Source: Pontixanthobacter sp. CEM42
Lineage (GTDB): Bacteria > Pseudomonadota > Alphaproteobacteria > Sphingomonadales > Sphingomonadaceae
Direction of reading: 5' to 3'
Assembly: GCF_017812015.1 (NCBI RefSeq)
Contig: NZ_JADQTN010000001.1
Location: 1,962,501-2,026,500, forward strand
Length of the DNA stretch: 64,000 nucleotides
Below the pieces are notes generated by a model. The model did not search any database. It worked only from the letters and a program-made list of their open reading frames with translations, and was not told the DNA's origin. This document shows, piece after piece, positions 37,366 to 46,613 of this stretch; the stretch's first letter is position 1; each line of letters begins with the position of its first letter. The position numbers were made by a program, and so were the translations under genes.

Positions 37366-37778
37366 GATTTCTAACGTACCCTATCCTTCTTGCAGCAACG
37401 ATGACTCTGCCAATATCAGTGCAAGCCGAAACGGCGCTCCCTGTACCCGCCGGATATGCGGTAATCGAAGGCACGAATAACAGCTTCTATCTAAAGACCG
37501 ACAGCATTCGCAGCAACACCACAGGCGGAGGACGGATCACAACAGCGGCAATTTTATCATTCGCGAAAATTGATGGCGACAAAGATATTTACGCGCTCGG
37601 CGATTTCCTTGCGAAGTGTGATGAGAAAGAACTGATGCGCACGAAAGTGCTATATGTTTCGGCGGATGAAAAACTATTGGGCCGGGATGACAAAGCTATT
37701 GTCGTGCAGGTCGCCGAGGGTTCATCCGACGCCGCCATTCATGCACGCCTCTGCTCAGACTGGGACCAATATGACTAG
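37362..37778 (+). CDS. Small secreted protein of unknown function inside the crt operon
   Basis: 138 residues with a cleavable signal peptide (ISVQAETAL). The mature part holds FYLKTDSIRSNTTGGGRITTA and two Cys (in FLAKCDEKE and ARLCSDWD), possibly a disulphide. I recognise no family. Its ATG overlaps the crtI stop by four bases, meaning translational coupling to a carotenoid gene. A link to the cell envelope or pigment placement is only a guess. Confidence 0.65.
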   Translation: MRFLTYPILLAATMTLPISVQAETALPVPAGYAVIEGTNNSFYLKTDSIRSNTTGGGRITTAAILSFAKIDGDKDIYALGDFLAKCDEKELMRTKVLYVSADEKLLGRDDKAIVVQVAEGSSDAAIHARLCSDWDQYD

Positions 37779-37796
37779 CATCTTGGAAAGTACGCA

Positions 37797-38378
37797 ATGA
37801 AACGAATCGCTGTCTATTGCGGCTCCGCCACACCCGAAGATCCGCGTTATATGGAACTTGCCCACCATGTCGGTGAGACACTAGCGCAGCGCGGCATCGG
37901 CGTCGTCTATGGCGGCGGGCGGCTTGGCCTGATGGGATCGGTTGCCTCAGGCGCCCTGGATGCAGGCGGCGAGGTTATCGGTGTAATTCCCGAGGCGCTC
38001 GCAGGAAGCGAAGTCGCCAACACGGATTGTACAGAACTCCACACCGTCCCCGGAATGCATGAACGCAAGAAGGCATTCACCGATCTGTCCGATGGTTTCA
38101 TCACCATCCCCGGCGGCGTCGGGACAATGGACGAATTGTGGGAAGCGATGAGCTGGGCGCAGCTGGGTTATCACAGCGATCCGGTGGGCCTGCTCAACGC
38201 ATTCGGTTTCTTCGACGATCTGATTTCATTCAATGCGAAGATGGCCGAAGTTGGCTTTGTCAGGCCTGCGCACCAGAATATCCTGATCGCGGCGGACACG
38301 ATGGACGCACTGCTCGACAAAATGGCCAGCTACGTCCCGCACACGCCGATCTTCAAAATGAAGGCGGATGATTTGTGA
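37797..38378 (+). CDS. LOG-family protein (putative cytokinin-activating phosphoribohydrolase-like)
   Basis: Short Rossmann-like protein of 193 residues with the LOG/TIGR00730 motifs GGGRLGLMG and PGGVGTMDELWE (the catalytic-type PGGxGTxxE signature). Members hydrolyse nucleoside 5'-monophosphates to base plus ribose 5-phosphate; in plants they release active cytokinins, in bacteria the usual job is nucleotide salvage or unknown. It sits between crtI and crtB: the crtB GTG start overlaps its TGA (GTGA). This position in a carotenoid operon is unusual. Confidence 0.92.
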   Translation: MKRIAVYCGSATPEDPRYMELAHHVGETLAQRGIGVVYGGGRLGLMGSVASGALDAGGEVIGVIPEALAGSEVANTDCTELHTVPGMHERKKAFTDLSDGFITIPGGVGTMDELWEAMSWAQLGYHSDPVGLLNAFGFFDDLISFNAKMAEVGFVRPAHQNILIAADTMDALLDKMASYVPHTPIFKMKADDL

Positions 38379-39385
38379 CCACAGAGCGTCCGCTCGCGCC
38401 GTCGCGGTTTATGCGTGACACGCCCAATCAGGCAGGTGGCGGACGCAATCGGGCGGCGCTGGTGGCCAAGGCCCGTGCATCCATCGAAGAAGGATCCAAG
38501 AGCTTCGCCGCCGCCTCCATGCTGTTCGACAAGCGCACACGCGAGCGGGTGTGGCTGCTCTACGCATGGTGCCGCCGCTGCGACGATATTGCCGATGCGC
38601 AGGACATGGGTGGTGAGCTGGGTGACCAATCCAATCCCGAAGACCGGCTTAAATCGATCCGCGTCCTTACCGACCGCGCCTTTGAAGGGCTGCCGACCGC
38701 CGATGTCGCATTCGATGCGTTCGGGCTGGTCGCGAAGGAATGCGGGTTGACCCGCGAAATGGCCGATGATGTGATCGCCGGATTCGCTCTCGATGCCAAG
38801 GACTGGCGGCCGCGCGGCGAAGGAGATTTGCTGCAATATTGCTATCACGTCGCCGGAGCCGTCGGAGTGATGATGGCCGTGGTGATGGGCATCGCGCCCG
38901 ATGATGAAGACACGCTGGATCGGGCTTGCGATCTGGGTCTCGCATTCCAGCTTGCCAATATCGCGCGCGATATCACCGAAGATGATGCGGCTGACCGCTG
39001 CTATCTGCCTGTCGAGTGGCTGGTCGAGGAGGATATCGAGCCCGGCCAACATACAAAGCCGCACCACCGGCAAGAACTCGCCGATATGGCGGCCAAGCTG
39101 GTCACGCTAATGGAAGGCCATTCCCAGGCCTCCAAATTGGGCGCAGCTAAGCTGCCGTTTCACAGCCGCTGGGCGATCCTGTCCGCCGCGCGCATCTATA
39201 CCGCGATCGGGCATGAGGTCCGGCGGCTAGGCCCTGCGGCGTGGGATCACCGGGTCTATATTTCTAAAGCCGCAAAGCTGCGCCATGTGTCGGCTGCATT
39301 CATTGAGGCACTGGCAAACAATCCGCGCCAACCCGACGAAATGCCGCGCTGGTCTCGCAGAGAGTTAGCAGCAAGCACGACCTAA
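38375..39385 (+). CDS. crtB: Phytoene synthase CrtB
   Basis: The trans-isoprenyl synthase signatures are present: DDIADAQD (first Asp-rich motif) and FQLANIARDITEDDAADRCY (second), YAWCRRCDD at the start of the fold and RWAILSAARIY near the end. The enzyme condenses two geranylgeranyl diphosphates to phytoene. The start is GTG at 38375, overlapping the LOG stop. It ends the operon and is followed after four bases by a palindromic repeat that may act in termination or mRNA stability. Confidence 0.95.
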   Translation: MTTERPLAPSRFMRDTPNQAGGGRNRAALVAKARASIEEGSKSFAAASMLFDKRTRERVWLLYAWCRRCDDIADAQDMGGELGDQSNPEDRLKSIRVLTDRAFEGLPTADVAFDAFGLVAKECGLTREMADDVIAGFALDAKDWRPRGEGDLLQYCYHVAGAVGVMMAVVMGIAPDDEDTLDRACDLGLAFQLANIARDITEDDAADRCYLPVEWLVEEDIEPGQHTKPHHRQELADMAAKLVTLMEGHSQASKLGAAKLPFHSRWAILSAARIYTAIGHEVRRLGPAAWDHRVYISKAAKLRHVSAAFIEALANNPRQPDEMPRWSRRELAASTT

Positions 39386-39389
39386 CCAA

Positions 39390-39455
39390 CCGTTCGCATC
39401 GAGCGTAGTCGAGATGCCTCGCTTTATGTGTCTCGACTACGCTCGACACGAACGG
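39390..39455. repeat. REP-like palindromic element, copy 1
   Basis: Two inverted arms CCGTTCGcatCGAGCGTAGTCGAGA and TCTCGACTACGCTCGacaCGAACGG flank a short spacer. Lies between crtB and the carboxylase alpha gene. Related copies at 41365-41440 and 59400-59467 differ in a few bases; this one has GTAGT/ACTAC where the others have GAAGT/ACTTC. Confidence 0.85.
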
Positions 39456-39478
39456 AGAGTGGTTCTAATCCTGCCAGC

Positions 39479-41359
39479 ATGATCAAAAAGCTCCTCATCG
39501 CCAATCGCGGCGAGATTGCCTGCCGCATCATCCGCACAGCCCGCGAAATGGGCGTAGCGACCGTTGCGGTCTATTCGGATGCCGACGCCAAAGCCCTGCA
39601 CACTCGCTCGGCTGACGAGGCCGTGCATATCGGCCCCAGCCCCGCCGCCGAGAGCTATCTGATTGGCGAGAAGATTATCGCTGCGGCCAAGCAAACCGGC
39701 GCCGAGGCGATCCATCCGGGATACGGCTTCCTGTCGGAGAATGCCGACTTCGCAGAGGCGGTGCAGAAGGCCGGTCTGATCTGGGTCGGTCCCAACCCTG
39801 ACAGTATCCGTTCAATGGGTCTGAAAGACTCAGCTAAGGCGCTGATGCAGGAAGCGGGCGTTCCCGTGACACCCGGCTATCTGGGGGAAGATCAATCGGT
39901 AGAGCGTCTCAAGAAAGAGGCCGATGCAATTGGTTTTCCCGTCCTGATAAAGGCCGTTGCAGGTGGCGGCGGCAAAGGAATGCGAAAAGTCGATGCTGCG
40001 CAGCATTTTGAGGCCGATCTGGAATCTTGCCGGCGCGAAGCCAAAGCCAGTTTCGGCAATGATGATGTGCTGCTGGAAAAATGGATTACCTCGCCGCGCC
40101 ATATCGAAGTACAGATCTTCGGCGATAGCCACGGCAATGTCGTGCACCTGTTTGAACGCGATTGCTCGCTGCAAAGACGCCACCAGAAAGTCATCGAAGA
40201 AGCCCCCGCACCAGGCATGGATGCTGCAACGCGGGAAGAAATATGCTGCGCAGCAATTCGTGCAGCAAAAGCGGTCGATTATGTCGGTGCAGGCACGATT
40301 GAATTTATCGCAGACGCCAGCGAAGGCCTACGCGCGGACCGCATTTTCTTCATGGAAATGAACACGCGGCTTCAGGTGGAGCATCCGGTGACTGAAGAGA
40401 TCACGGGAGTGGATTTGGTGGAATGGCAATTGCGTGTTGCGAGCGGTGAGGAAATACTGCTGAAGCAAGAGGATTTGGCGATTAACGGGCATGCGATTGA
40501 GGCCCGGCTCTATGCGGAGGATCCGGCAACCGGGTTTTTGCCGAGTACTGGGCGAATTGCCCGCTGGCATATGCCCGAAGACTACGTTCGCGTCGATACT
40601 GGCTATGAAGCCGGTTTGGCCGTGGAACCGTTTTACGACCCGATGATCGCGAAGGTCATAGTTCATTCCGACACCCGGTCGAACGCCATCGTCTTGATGA
40701 AAGACCGCCTTGAAGGTCTGGCCGTTTGGCCGGTGAAGACGAATGCCGCGTTCCTCTATCGCGCGGTCGATCATCGGGCTTTCGAAGCGGCCGAACTGAC
40801 TACCGGATTTGTCGAGCAGTACGAAGATGATCTGATCCCGCAGGACGCTCCATCCAAAACAGCCTTAGCCACAGCAGCAAAACATTTAGCAGATGAGTTC
40901 GCACCAGCGGATGCAAATGCCGTTCTTGGATTCAGACTGAATGCAGAAGCGAACCGATCTGTCCGGCTCATTGTCAATGGCGAAGCGATCGAAACGCCCA
41001 TAGCTACGGATTGGCCGGACGGAGTTTTCTCGTCGTCTGCCGAACCTGCTGTGGCGTTGGTAACAGAGAAAGCGCAAACTTTCGCAATTGGACTGGATCA
41101 TCCGCATGGGCTTGGAACTGCCTCCGCCGCAGACGGCGCAATCCTCTCCCCCATGCCGGGTAAGGTTATCGCAGTTGATGTGGCCGAAGGTGACAGCGTC
41201 ACCGCCGGACAGCGCCTTATGGTGCTCGAGGCGATGAAGATGGAGCATGCGCTGACCGCTCCGTTTGACGGGGTTGTGACGGAACTGGATGCCAGCGTCG
41301 GCGCGCAGGTTCAGGTTGAAGCTGTGCTGGCGGTGGTGGAGCCAGCGGCAGACAGCTAA
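39479..41359 (+). CDS. Biotin-dependent acyl-CoA carboxylase, alpha subunit (biotin carboxylase plus BCCP)
   Basis: Biotin carboxylase domain (residues 1-450): LLIANRGEIACRIIRTAREMG, HPGYGFLSEN, the ATP-grasp KAVAGGGGKGMRKV, ERDCSLQRRHQKV and MNTRLQVEHPVTE. The C-terminus is a biotin carrier with Lys in VLEAMKMEHAL. It carboxylates biotin with bicarbonate and ATP and passes the group to the beta subunit 93 bases downstream. Substrate acyl-CoA (propionyl-, methylcrotonyl-, geranyl- or similar) cannot be told from this subunit. ATG 39479 is chosen because it starts the conserved MIKKLLIANRGE; the frame is open 17 codons more through the repeat. Confidence 0.93.
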   Translation: MIKKLLIANRGEIACRIIRTAREMGVATVAVYSDADAKALHTRSADEAVHIGPSPAAESYLIGEKIIAAAKQTGAEAIHPGYGFLSENADFAEAVQKAGLIWVGPNPDSIRSMGLKDSAKALMQEAGVPVTPGYLGEDQSVERLKKEADAIGFPVLIKAVAGGGGKGMRKVDAAQHFEADLESCRREAKASFGNDDVLLEKWITSPRHIEVQIFGDSHGNVVHLFERDCSLQRRHQKVIEEAPAPGMDAATREEICCAAIRAAKAVDYVGAGTIEFIADASEGLRADRIFFMEMNTRLQVEHPVTEEITGVDLVEWQLRVASGEEILLKQEDLAINGHAIEARLYAEDPATGFLPSTGRIARWHMPEDYVRVDTGYEAGLAVEPFYDPMIAKVIVHSDTRSNAIVLMKDRLEGLAVWPVKTNAAFLYRAVDHRAFEAAELTTGFVEQYEDDLIPQDAPSKTALATAAKHLADEFAPADANAVLGFRLNAEANRSVRLIVNGEAIETPIATDWPDGVFSSSAEPAVALVTEKAQTFAIGLDHPHGLGTASAADGAILSPMPGKVIAVDVAEGDSVTAGQRLMVLEAMKMEHALTAPFDGVVTELDASVGAQVQVEAVLAVVEPAADS

Positions 41360-41364
41360 CCCGT

Positions 41365-41440
41365 CCGTTTGTGTCAAGCGAAGTCGAGACACGTTGACGC
41401 CTCTGTCACATAGGTTCTCGACTTCGCCCGAACCGAACGG
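41365..41440. repeat. REP-like palindromic element, copy 2
   Basis: Arms CCGTTTGTGTCAAGCGAAGTCGAGACA and GTTCTCGACTTCGCCCGAACCGAACGG separated by a longer spacer than in the other copies. Lies between the alpha and beta carboxylase subunit genes, so it is inside a probable operon and may influence transcript processing. Confidence 0.8.
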
Positions 41441-41452
41441 CAAAGGTATTTC

Positions 41453-43003
41453 ATGACCTGGCAAAAAGAACTCGAAGAACTCCGTCAGCGCGAGCAACTC
41501 GCCGAGCAAATGGGCGGCGAGGAGAAAGTTTCGCGCCAACATGCTCGCGGCAAAATGGATGCGCGAGCCAGGCTGGCGGCGCTATGCGACGAAGGCTCCT
41601 TCCGCGAAATCGGCAAGATCGCGGGTAAGGGTTCGTATGATGCAGAGGGCAATCTCGAGGGCGTGCTGCCAGCACCTTTCCTGTTCGGCAAAGCCACTGT
41701 CCATGGCCGCCCGGTCGTCGCTACGGCAGATGATTTTACCATTCGCGGCGGCGCGGCGGATGCGGGGATCAAGCGCAAAATGGTTCAAGCCGAGCGTATG
41801 GCGCATGAGCTGAAACTACCGATCATTCGCATGATCGACGGCACTGGCGGCGGCGGTTCGGTCAAAACGCTCGAACAGATTGGCGCGACCTATATTCCCG
41901 CTGTCCCTGGCTGGAGCGATGTGGTGACCAATCTGGATACGGTGCCGGTTGTCGCGCTGGCTCTGGGCCCAACCGCAGGCCTCGGCGCGGCACGGATCGT
42001 CGCCAGTCATTATTCGATTATGGTGCGCGGACTGTCGCAAATCTTCGCAGCCGGGCCGGCCGTGGTCGACGGACTGGGCGCAAGCTACAAAAGCGCGGAT
42101 GATCACCAACAAGCCAAGGAAGATCTAGGCGGCAGCGACATCCATACCCGCAACGGCGTGGTCGATGATGAAGTCGCCAGCGAAGCCGAAGCCTTTGTCC
42201 GCGCGCGCCATTTCCTCAGCTTCATGCCCGAATATGCCGGACAGCCTGCGCGCCGCGCAGAATGCACCGATCCGGTCGACCGCCGTGAGGAAGAACTACT
42301 CAACCTCGTCCCGCGCGATCCCAAGCAGGTCTATTCAATGCGCCGCGGTATGGACATGCTGTTCGATCAGGGAACTGTGTTCGAGATTGGCAAGAATTGG
42401 GGTCGTGCAGCGATCACGGCCTTGGCGCGGCTAGATGGCTGGCCGGTCATGGTCGTCGCGAGCGATCCCAGTTTCCTCGGCGGATCATGGGAAGCCAAGA
42501 CCAGCGAGAAGGTTGAGCGCTTCGTGAAGCTCGCGGACCAGTTCCGCCTGCCGATTGTCCATCTGGTCGACAATCCCGGCTTCATGATCGGGCGGGAGGC
42601 GGAAATGGCGGGCACAATCCGCTATGGCGTTCAAGCGATGAACGCGATCTACAAAGCGACCGTGCCGCTCGCGAGTATAGTGATGCGGCGTGCCTACGGG
42701 ATCGCAGGCAGCGCAATGAGCAATGCGGATCGTCATCAATATCGCTATTGCTGGCCGAGCGGCGATTGGGGCTCGCTGCCCATCGCAGGCGGGCTAGAGG
42801 TGGCGTACAAGTCCGAGATCGCCGCTGCCGATGATCCAGCTGCCGAGCTTGAAAAGATCAAAGCACGGCTCGACAAAGTCACATCGCCCTTCCGCAGCGC
42901 AGAGCTCTTCAATGTCGAGGATATTATCGACCCGCGCGATACCCGGCCTTTGCTGTGCGAATTTGCCGATCTGGCGTGGCGGAAACTCGAAACCGACAGC
43001 TAA
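41453..43003 (+). CDS. Acyl-CoA carboxylase, carboxyltransferase (beta) subunit
   Basis: A 516-residue carboxyltransferase of the crotonase fold, with the acyl-CoA/biotin pocket blocks IRMIDGTGGGGSVK, LGPTAGLGAARIV, AAGPAVV, LVDNPGFMIGREAE, AMNAIYKATVPLASIVMRRAYGIAG and WPSGDWGSLP. It accepts the carboxyl group from the BCCP of the gene upstream. The N-terminus (WQKELEELRQREQLAEQMGG) and body are related to the propionyl-/methylcrotonyl-CoA type but do not let me name the substrate. No acyl-CoA dehydrogenase adjoins it directly, which argues against a leucine cluster. Confidence 0.93.
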   Translation: MTWQKELEELRQREQLAEQMGGEEKVSRQHARGKMDARARLAALCDEGSFREIGKIAGKGSYDAEGNLEGVLPAPFLFGKATVHGRPVVATADDFTIRGGAADAGIKRKMVQAERMAHELKLPIIRMIDGTGGGGSVKTLEQIGATYIPAVPGWSDVVTNLDTVPVVALALGPTAGLGAARIVASHYSIMVRGLSQIFAAGPAVVDGLGASYKSADDHQQAKEDLGGSDIHTRNGVVDDEVASEAEAFVRARHFLSFMPEYAGQPARRAECTDPVDRREEELLNLVPRDPKQVYSMRRGMDMLFDQGTVFEIGKNWGRAAITALARLDGWPVMVVASDPSFLGGSWEAKTSEKVERFVKLADQFRLPIVHLVDNPGFMIGREAEMAGTIRYGVQAMNAIYKATVPLASIVMRRAYGIAGSAMSNADRHQYRYCWPSGDWGSLPIAGGLEVAYKSEIAAADDPAAELEKIKARLDKVTSPFRSAELFNVEDIIDPRDTRPLLCEFADLAWRKLETDS

Positions 43004-44232
43004 TCAGTCGACGGCACTCTGCGCCCGAACAATTTTCCGCGCTCGCTAAACAGGACGAACGCCAGCGCCACCAATGCGCAGCACAGCATCGACACGGCTA
43101 GTGGCTTTGCTGTGCCGTCATAGAGCGATCCGATCAGCGCACCCAAAACCGCGCCGGTGCTCATGCGCAGTGCGGTTTGCGCCGAACTCGCTGAACCGGC
43201 GATATGGTAGAAGGGCTGCATCGCAATCGAACTGAAATTCGCGCCGATAAAGCCAAGTGACGCCATCGACAGGCTCATCAGGATGATGAATTGGTATAGC
43301 GGCTGCTGAGGCTGGCTGGCGCTCCACAGCTGCGCGACGCTGACCGCGATAAACGCCAGCAAAGCGGCGTGCCCAACCCTGCGCGCGCCGAAGCGCTCGA
43401 CTATCCGCGAATTGGTGAAATTGGCCGCTACCATGCCGACAACAGCACCACCAAAAATGAGATAGAAGTTCTCGCCCTGATCGAATGTTTCGCTGATCAA
43501 TTGCTGCGAGGAATTGAGGAAGCCGAATAGCGATCCGAACACCAATGCGCTGCCCACGACGTATCCGATTGCCCCGCGATTGGTCATCGCGGTACCCATA
43601 TTGCGCAGGATCGGCAGCAGATTGATCTCTTGCCGGTTCTCGTCGGTCAGCGATTCCGGCAACCGCATCCAAGTCCAAAGTCCAACGGCCAGGCCCATCA
43701 CCGCCATCGCGCCGAAAATCGCGCGCCACCCGGCTAGGACCATAATGCCTTGTCCCACTGCTGGGGCGAGGATCGGGACGAGCAGGAAAATCATCATGAT
43801 CAGGCTCATCAATCGCGCCATCCGGTCGCCACCAACATGATCGCGAACAATCGCAGCGGGGACTACGCTCAGCCCGGCACAGGCAAAACCTTGGATAAGC
43901 CGAAACGCCAGCAACATCGTGTAATCGGTCGCCAAAGCACAGGCGATGGATAGCGCTATGTAAGCGATCAGCGAAACGGCCAGCACCGGTCGCCGGCCAT
44001 AGCGATCGGCAAACGCCCCGGGTAACAAAGCACCGGCACCCGCACCCAAGAAATAGGCACCAATGACAAATTGGCGCTCGTTTCCGCCTGCGCCCATTTC
44101 GCTCGCCATTTGGCCAAGCGCAGGCAGCATTGCATCAATGCCAAAGGCTTGCAGGCTCATCAGCAAAGCCATCAGCACTATCATCTCGCGCTCGCCCAAT
44201 GCGGGTTTGGATTGATGTGCCTGAGTAGCCAT
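43000..44232 (-). CDS. Bcr/CflA-type multidrug efflux MFS transporter
   Basis: Twelve hydrophobic helices in 410 residues. The loop motif after helix 2 (GAFADRYGRRPVLAVSL) and the motif in helix 5 (AGLSVVPAAIVRDHVG) match the DHA1 Bcr/CflA branch, which exports drugs with protons. LGAGAGALLPG is also typical. Its stop overlaps the stop of the convergent carboxyltransferase gene. ATG 44232 is followed by a hydrophilic N-terminus (MATQAHQSKPALGERE). Confidence 0.9.
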   Translation of the reverse strand: MATQAHQSKPALGEREMIVLMALLMSLQAFGIDAMLPALGQMASEMGAGGNERQFVIGAYFLGAGAGALLPGAFADRYGRRPVLAVSLIAYIALSIACALATDYTMLLAFRLIQGFACAGLSVVPAAIVRDHVGGDRMARLMSLIMMIFLLVPILAPAVGQGIMVLAGWRAIFGAMAVMGLAVGLWTWMRLPESLTDENRQEINLLPILRNMGTAMTNRGAIGYVVGSALVFGSLFGFLNSSQQLISETFDQGENFYLIFGGAVVGMVAANFTNSRIVERFGARRVGHAALLAFIAVSVAQLWSASQPQQPLYQFIILMSLSMASLGFIGANFSSIAMQPFYHIAGSASSAQTALRMSTGAVLGALIGSLYDGTAKPLAVSMLCCALVALAFVLFSERGKLFGRRVPSTD

Positions 44233-44336
44233 GCGCGCTCCATTGCGCGGTTGTGCGGTGAATTGCCAGTGGGTTTTTAATGAAAACTGTGTGCCGCGCA
44301 GTTCCTCTTTCGTTCCAGAAAGTGTATTTGAGGCAG

Positions 44337-45461
44337 ATGAGCAATGGTGAGGACCAAGGTAGCGACACCGAAGATGAAGGTGGTCTGCGCAAGATCATCC
44401 ATGTTGATATGGATGCGTTCTTCGCCAGCGTAGAGCAGCGCGACGATCCGGAATTGCGCGGTAAGCCCGTTGCCGTCGGCGGTTCTGGCGGGCGCGGCGT
44501 GGTGGCCGCAGCCAGCTATGAAGCACGCAAATTCGGCGTGCGGTCGGCGATGCCATCGGTCACTGCAAAACGCCTATGTCCTGATCTGATCTTCGTGCGG
44601 CACCGTTTCGATGCGTACAAAGAAGCCTCTGCTACAATCCGCGAGATATTCCGGTACTTCACGCCGCATGTCGAACCGCTGAGCCTCGACGAAGCCTATC
44701 TCGATGTGACCGACGACATTCACGGGATCGGCAGCGCTACTCGTATCGCACAGCTCATTCGTGAGAGGATCAAGGAGCAGACGAACCTCACTGCCAGCGC
44801 AGGCGTTAGCTACAACAAGTTTATCGCCAAGCTGGCGAGCGACCAGAACAAGCCGGACGGGATGTGCGTCATCAAACCGGGCGAAGGCGCGCAGTTTGTA
44901 GCATCGCTGCCGGTTCGCCGGTTTCACGGCGTGGGCCCTAAAGGTGCAGAGAAGATGGCCAAGCTCGGGATCGAAACCGGCGCTGATCTGGCAGCGAAGG
45001 ATATTGAATTCCTGCGCGCAAATTTCGGCAGCATGGGCGATTATCTCTACCGTGCTGCGCGAGGGATCGACCTGCGTCCGGTACGCGCCAATCGCATTCG
45101 TAAATCGCTTGGCGGAGAGCGGACTTATAGCGAGGATATCTCCAGCGGTGCCGCGCTGCGCGAAGCGATGGACAATATCATCGACATCGTCTGGGAGCGG
45201 ATCGAGCGCGCCGAGGCGAAGGGCCGGACGATCACGCTCAAGCTCAAATACAACGACTTTACCTCGCTGACGCGCGCAAAGTCGCTGACGGAGAATGTTG
45301 CCGATAAGCTGGAGTTTGCCCGGATCGGTCATGAGTTGCTGGAAGAGTTGCTGCCCCTCCCCATGCCCATCCGATTGATGGGACTAACACTCTCAAATCT
45401 GGAAGGCGACAGCGACAAGGACGAGCGCAAACCCGATACGGCGCAATTATCGCTTCTGTGA
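44337..45461 (+). CDS. dinB: DNA polymerase IV (DinB)
   Basis: Y-family polymerase with HVDMDAFFASVEQRDDPELRG, VAAASYEARKFGVRSAMP, SLDEAYLDVTDD (catalytic carboxylates), SAGVSYNKFIAKLASDQNKPDG, and a little-finger region. It performs error-prone lesion bypass. ATG 44337 begins a short acidic N-terminal tail before the conserved core; ATG 44280 is an alternative giving 19 more residues. No SOS box was recognised upstream. Confidence 0.93.
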   Translation: MSNGEDQGSDTEDEGGLRKIIHVDMDAFFASVEQRDDPELRGKPVAVGGSGGRGVVAAASYEARKFGVRSAMPSVTAKRLCPDLIFVRHRFDAYKEASATIREIFRYFTPHVEPLSLDEAYLDVTDDIHGIGSATRIAQLIRERIKEQTNLTASAGVSYNKFIAKLASDQNKPDGMCVIKPGEGAQFVASLPVRRFHGVGPKGAEKMAKLGIETGADLAAKDIEFLRANFGSMGDYLYRAARGIDLRPVRANRIRKSLGGERTYSEDISSGAALREAMDNIIDIVWERIERAEAKGRTITLKLKYNDFTSLTRAKSLTENVADKLEFARIGHELLEELLPLPMPIRLMGLTLSNLEGDSDKDERKPDTAQLSLL

Positions 45462-45935
45462 CATCTCGCGGTAAAGCTCCAAACGGCGCAAGGTCGTCTT
45501 GGTCAGCGGCTCGGGAAGCGAATGCATCGGGAAAAAGCGCGCCTCGACCACTTCGCGCATGTCAGCCCGCGGATTTCCGGACACTTTGGCCGCAAAAACA
45601 TGCACCGCATTGTCTGCACCATGAAGTGTTTCCCGCTGGACACCCAGCAAGGTCAGCGAATGGGCTTCGCAACCGGTTTCCTCTAGCAGCTCTCGACTAG
45701 CGGCGAGCGCAGGATCCTCGCCCTTTTTCACTCCACCTGTCGGAATGTTCCATCCGCCAGATCCATAGCTCATCCGGATGAGGAGCAATTGATCGTTGAG
45801 GTCGGTCGCAATCACCGCTGCGCCTTCGACGGTCGGCTTGGTCAAGCGCCACCACAAACTGCGCGCGCTATGGGCTTGCCTATAGAACTGGCGGTGGAGT
45901 GGAGCCGGAATCAGATGAAGTATCAGGCGAAGCAT
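45447..45935 (-). CDS. NUDIX hydrolase
   Basis: The Nudix box G-x5-E-x7-REUxEExGU is met by GGVKKGEDPALAASRELLEETG. The substrate (a nucleoside diphosphate linked to another moiety) is unknown. A basic N-terminal stretch of 30 residues precedes the domain. Its ATG lies inside the end of pgl (13-base overlap), so the two genes are likely translationally coupled; it also overlaps the end of dinB on the other strand. Confidence 0.9.
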   Translation of the reverse strand: MLRLILHLIPAPLHRQFYRQAHSARSLWWRLTKPTVEGAAVIATDLNDQLLLIRMSYGSGGWNIPTGGVKKGEDPALAASRELLEETGCEAHSLTLLGVQRETLHGADNAVHVFAAKVSGNPRADMREVVEARFFPMHSLPEPLTKTTLRRLELYREMSQKR

Positions 45936-46543
45936 GTGACCGGCTGGGTTGCTGCGCCAAGTACCCGCGCAATCGGCAGATCATGTTCGCCGCGCGTCGC
46001 GGCATCAAATACGGCGCGTTTGTCATCACCGCGAATGACGAATGCCAAGGCGCCGCTATTGAGCAGTGCTGGAATCGTCAGCGTAATCCGGTCGAATGGT
46101 GCCTCTGGCGGCAACGGATCGGGGGTCAGGCGGCGCATCTGCTGCGGATCACACACTTGCGGATCGGTATTAGGGAATAGGGACGCAATATGCCCATCCG
46201 CGCCCATACCGAGCCACACCAACGCGAAATGTGGCGGTTGTGCGTCTTTCCGGAGTGCAATGACTTTCGCGCCAGCCGGTTCGAGCAAGGCGCGAATTTT
46301 GCCGGTATTACTCGCATCATGATCCTCCGGAACAATCCGGTCATCGCCCGGCCAAACATCGATCCGGCTCCAGTCGAGCGCGCCACCGGTAAGTTCTTCC
46401 AAGATTGGAAAGGGTGTAGAGCCGCCCGGAATGCTGATCGCAATGCGGCCATCACGCGCATCCAACGCAGCGGACAGTTGCTCCAACAACCAAGCGGCAA
46501 TCGCCGAATTATCGGCGTTCTCAACGATGTTTAGATTATCCAT
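45923..46543 (-). CDS. pgl: 6-phosphogluconolactonase
   Basis: The DevB/Pgl fold is visible in ISIPGGSTPFPILEEL, DVWPGDDRIVPEDHDASN and LGMGADGHIASLFPN (active-site GADGHxASLFP). The enzyme hydrolyses 6-phosphogluconolactone in the oxidative pentose phosphate and Entner-Doudoroff routes. Length 206 residues is a little short but normal for the family. Start 46543 (MDNLNIV) is chosen because it precedes the fold; the frame is open 11 codons more. It overlaps the NUDIX gene downstream. Confidence 0.93.
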   Translation of the reverse strand: MDNLNIVENADNSAIAAWLLEQLSAALDARDGRIAISIPGGSTPFPILEELTGGALDWSRIDVWPGDDRIVPEDHDASNTGKIRALLEPAGAKVIALRKDAQPPHFALVWLGMGADGHIASLFPNTDPQVCDPQQMRRLTPDPLPPEAPFDRITLTIPALLNSGALAFVIRGDDKRAVFDAATRGEHDLPIARVLGAATQPVTCFA

Positions 46544-46613
46544 CCCGCGCCCATACCAAAAAACCCGCGCCAGCATAGAGCCGCACGGGTTTCAGGGGTG
46601 TTGGGTTAGAGGG

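Noticed and set aside
39479-43003. Naming the carboxylase as propionyl-CoA or methylcrotonyl-CoA carboxylase
   Set aside because: Motifs are shared by all of this family, and no substrate-specific neighbour adjoins the two genes; only the generic acyl-CoA carboxylase call is supported.
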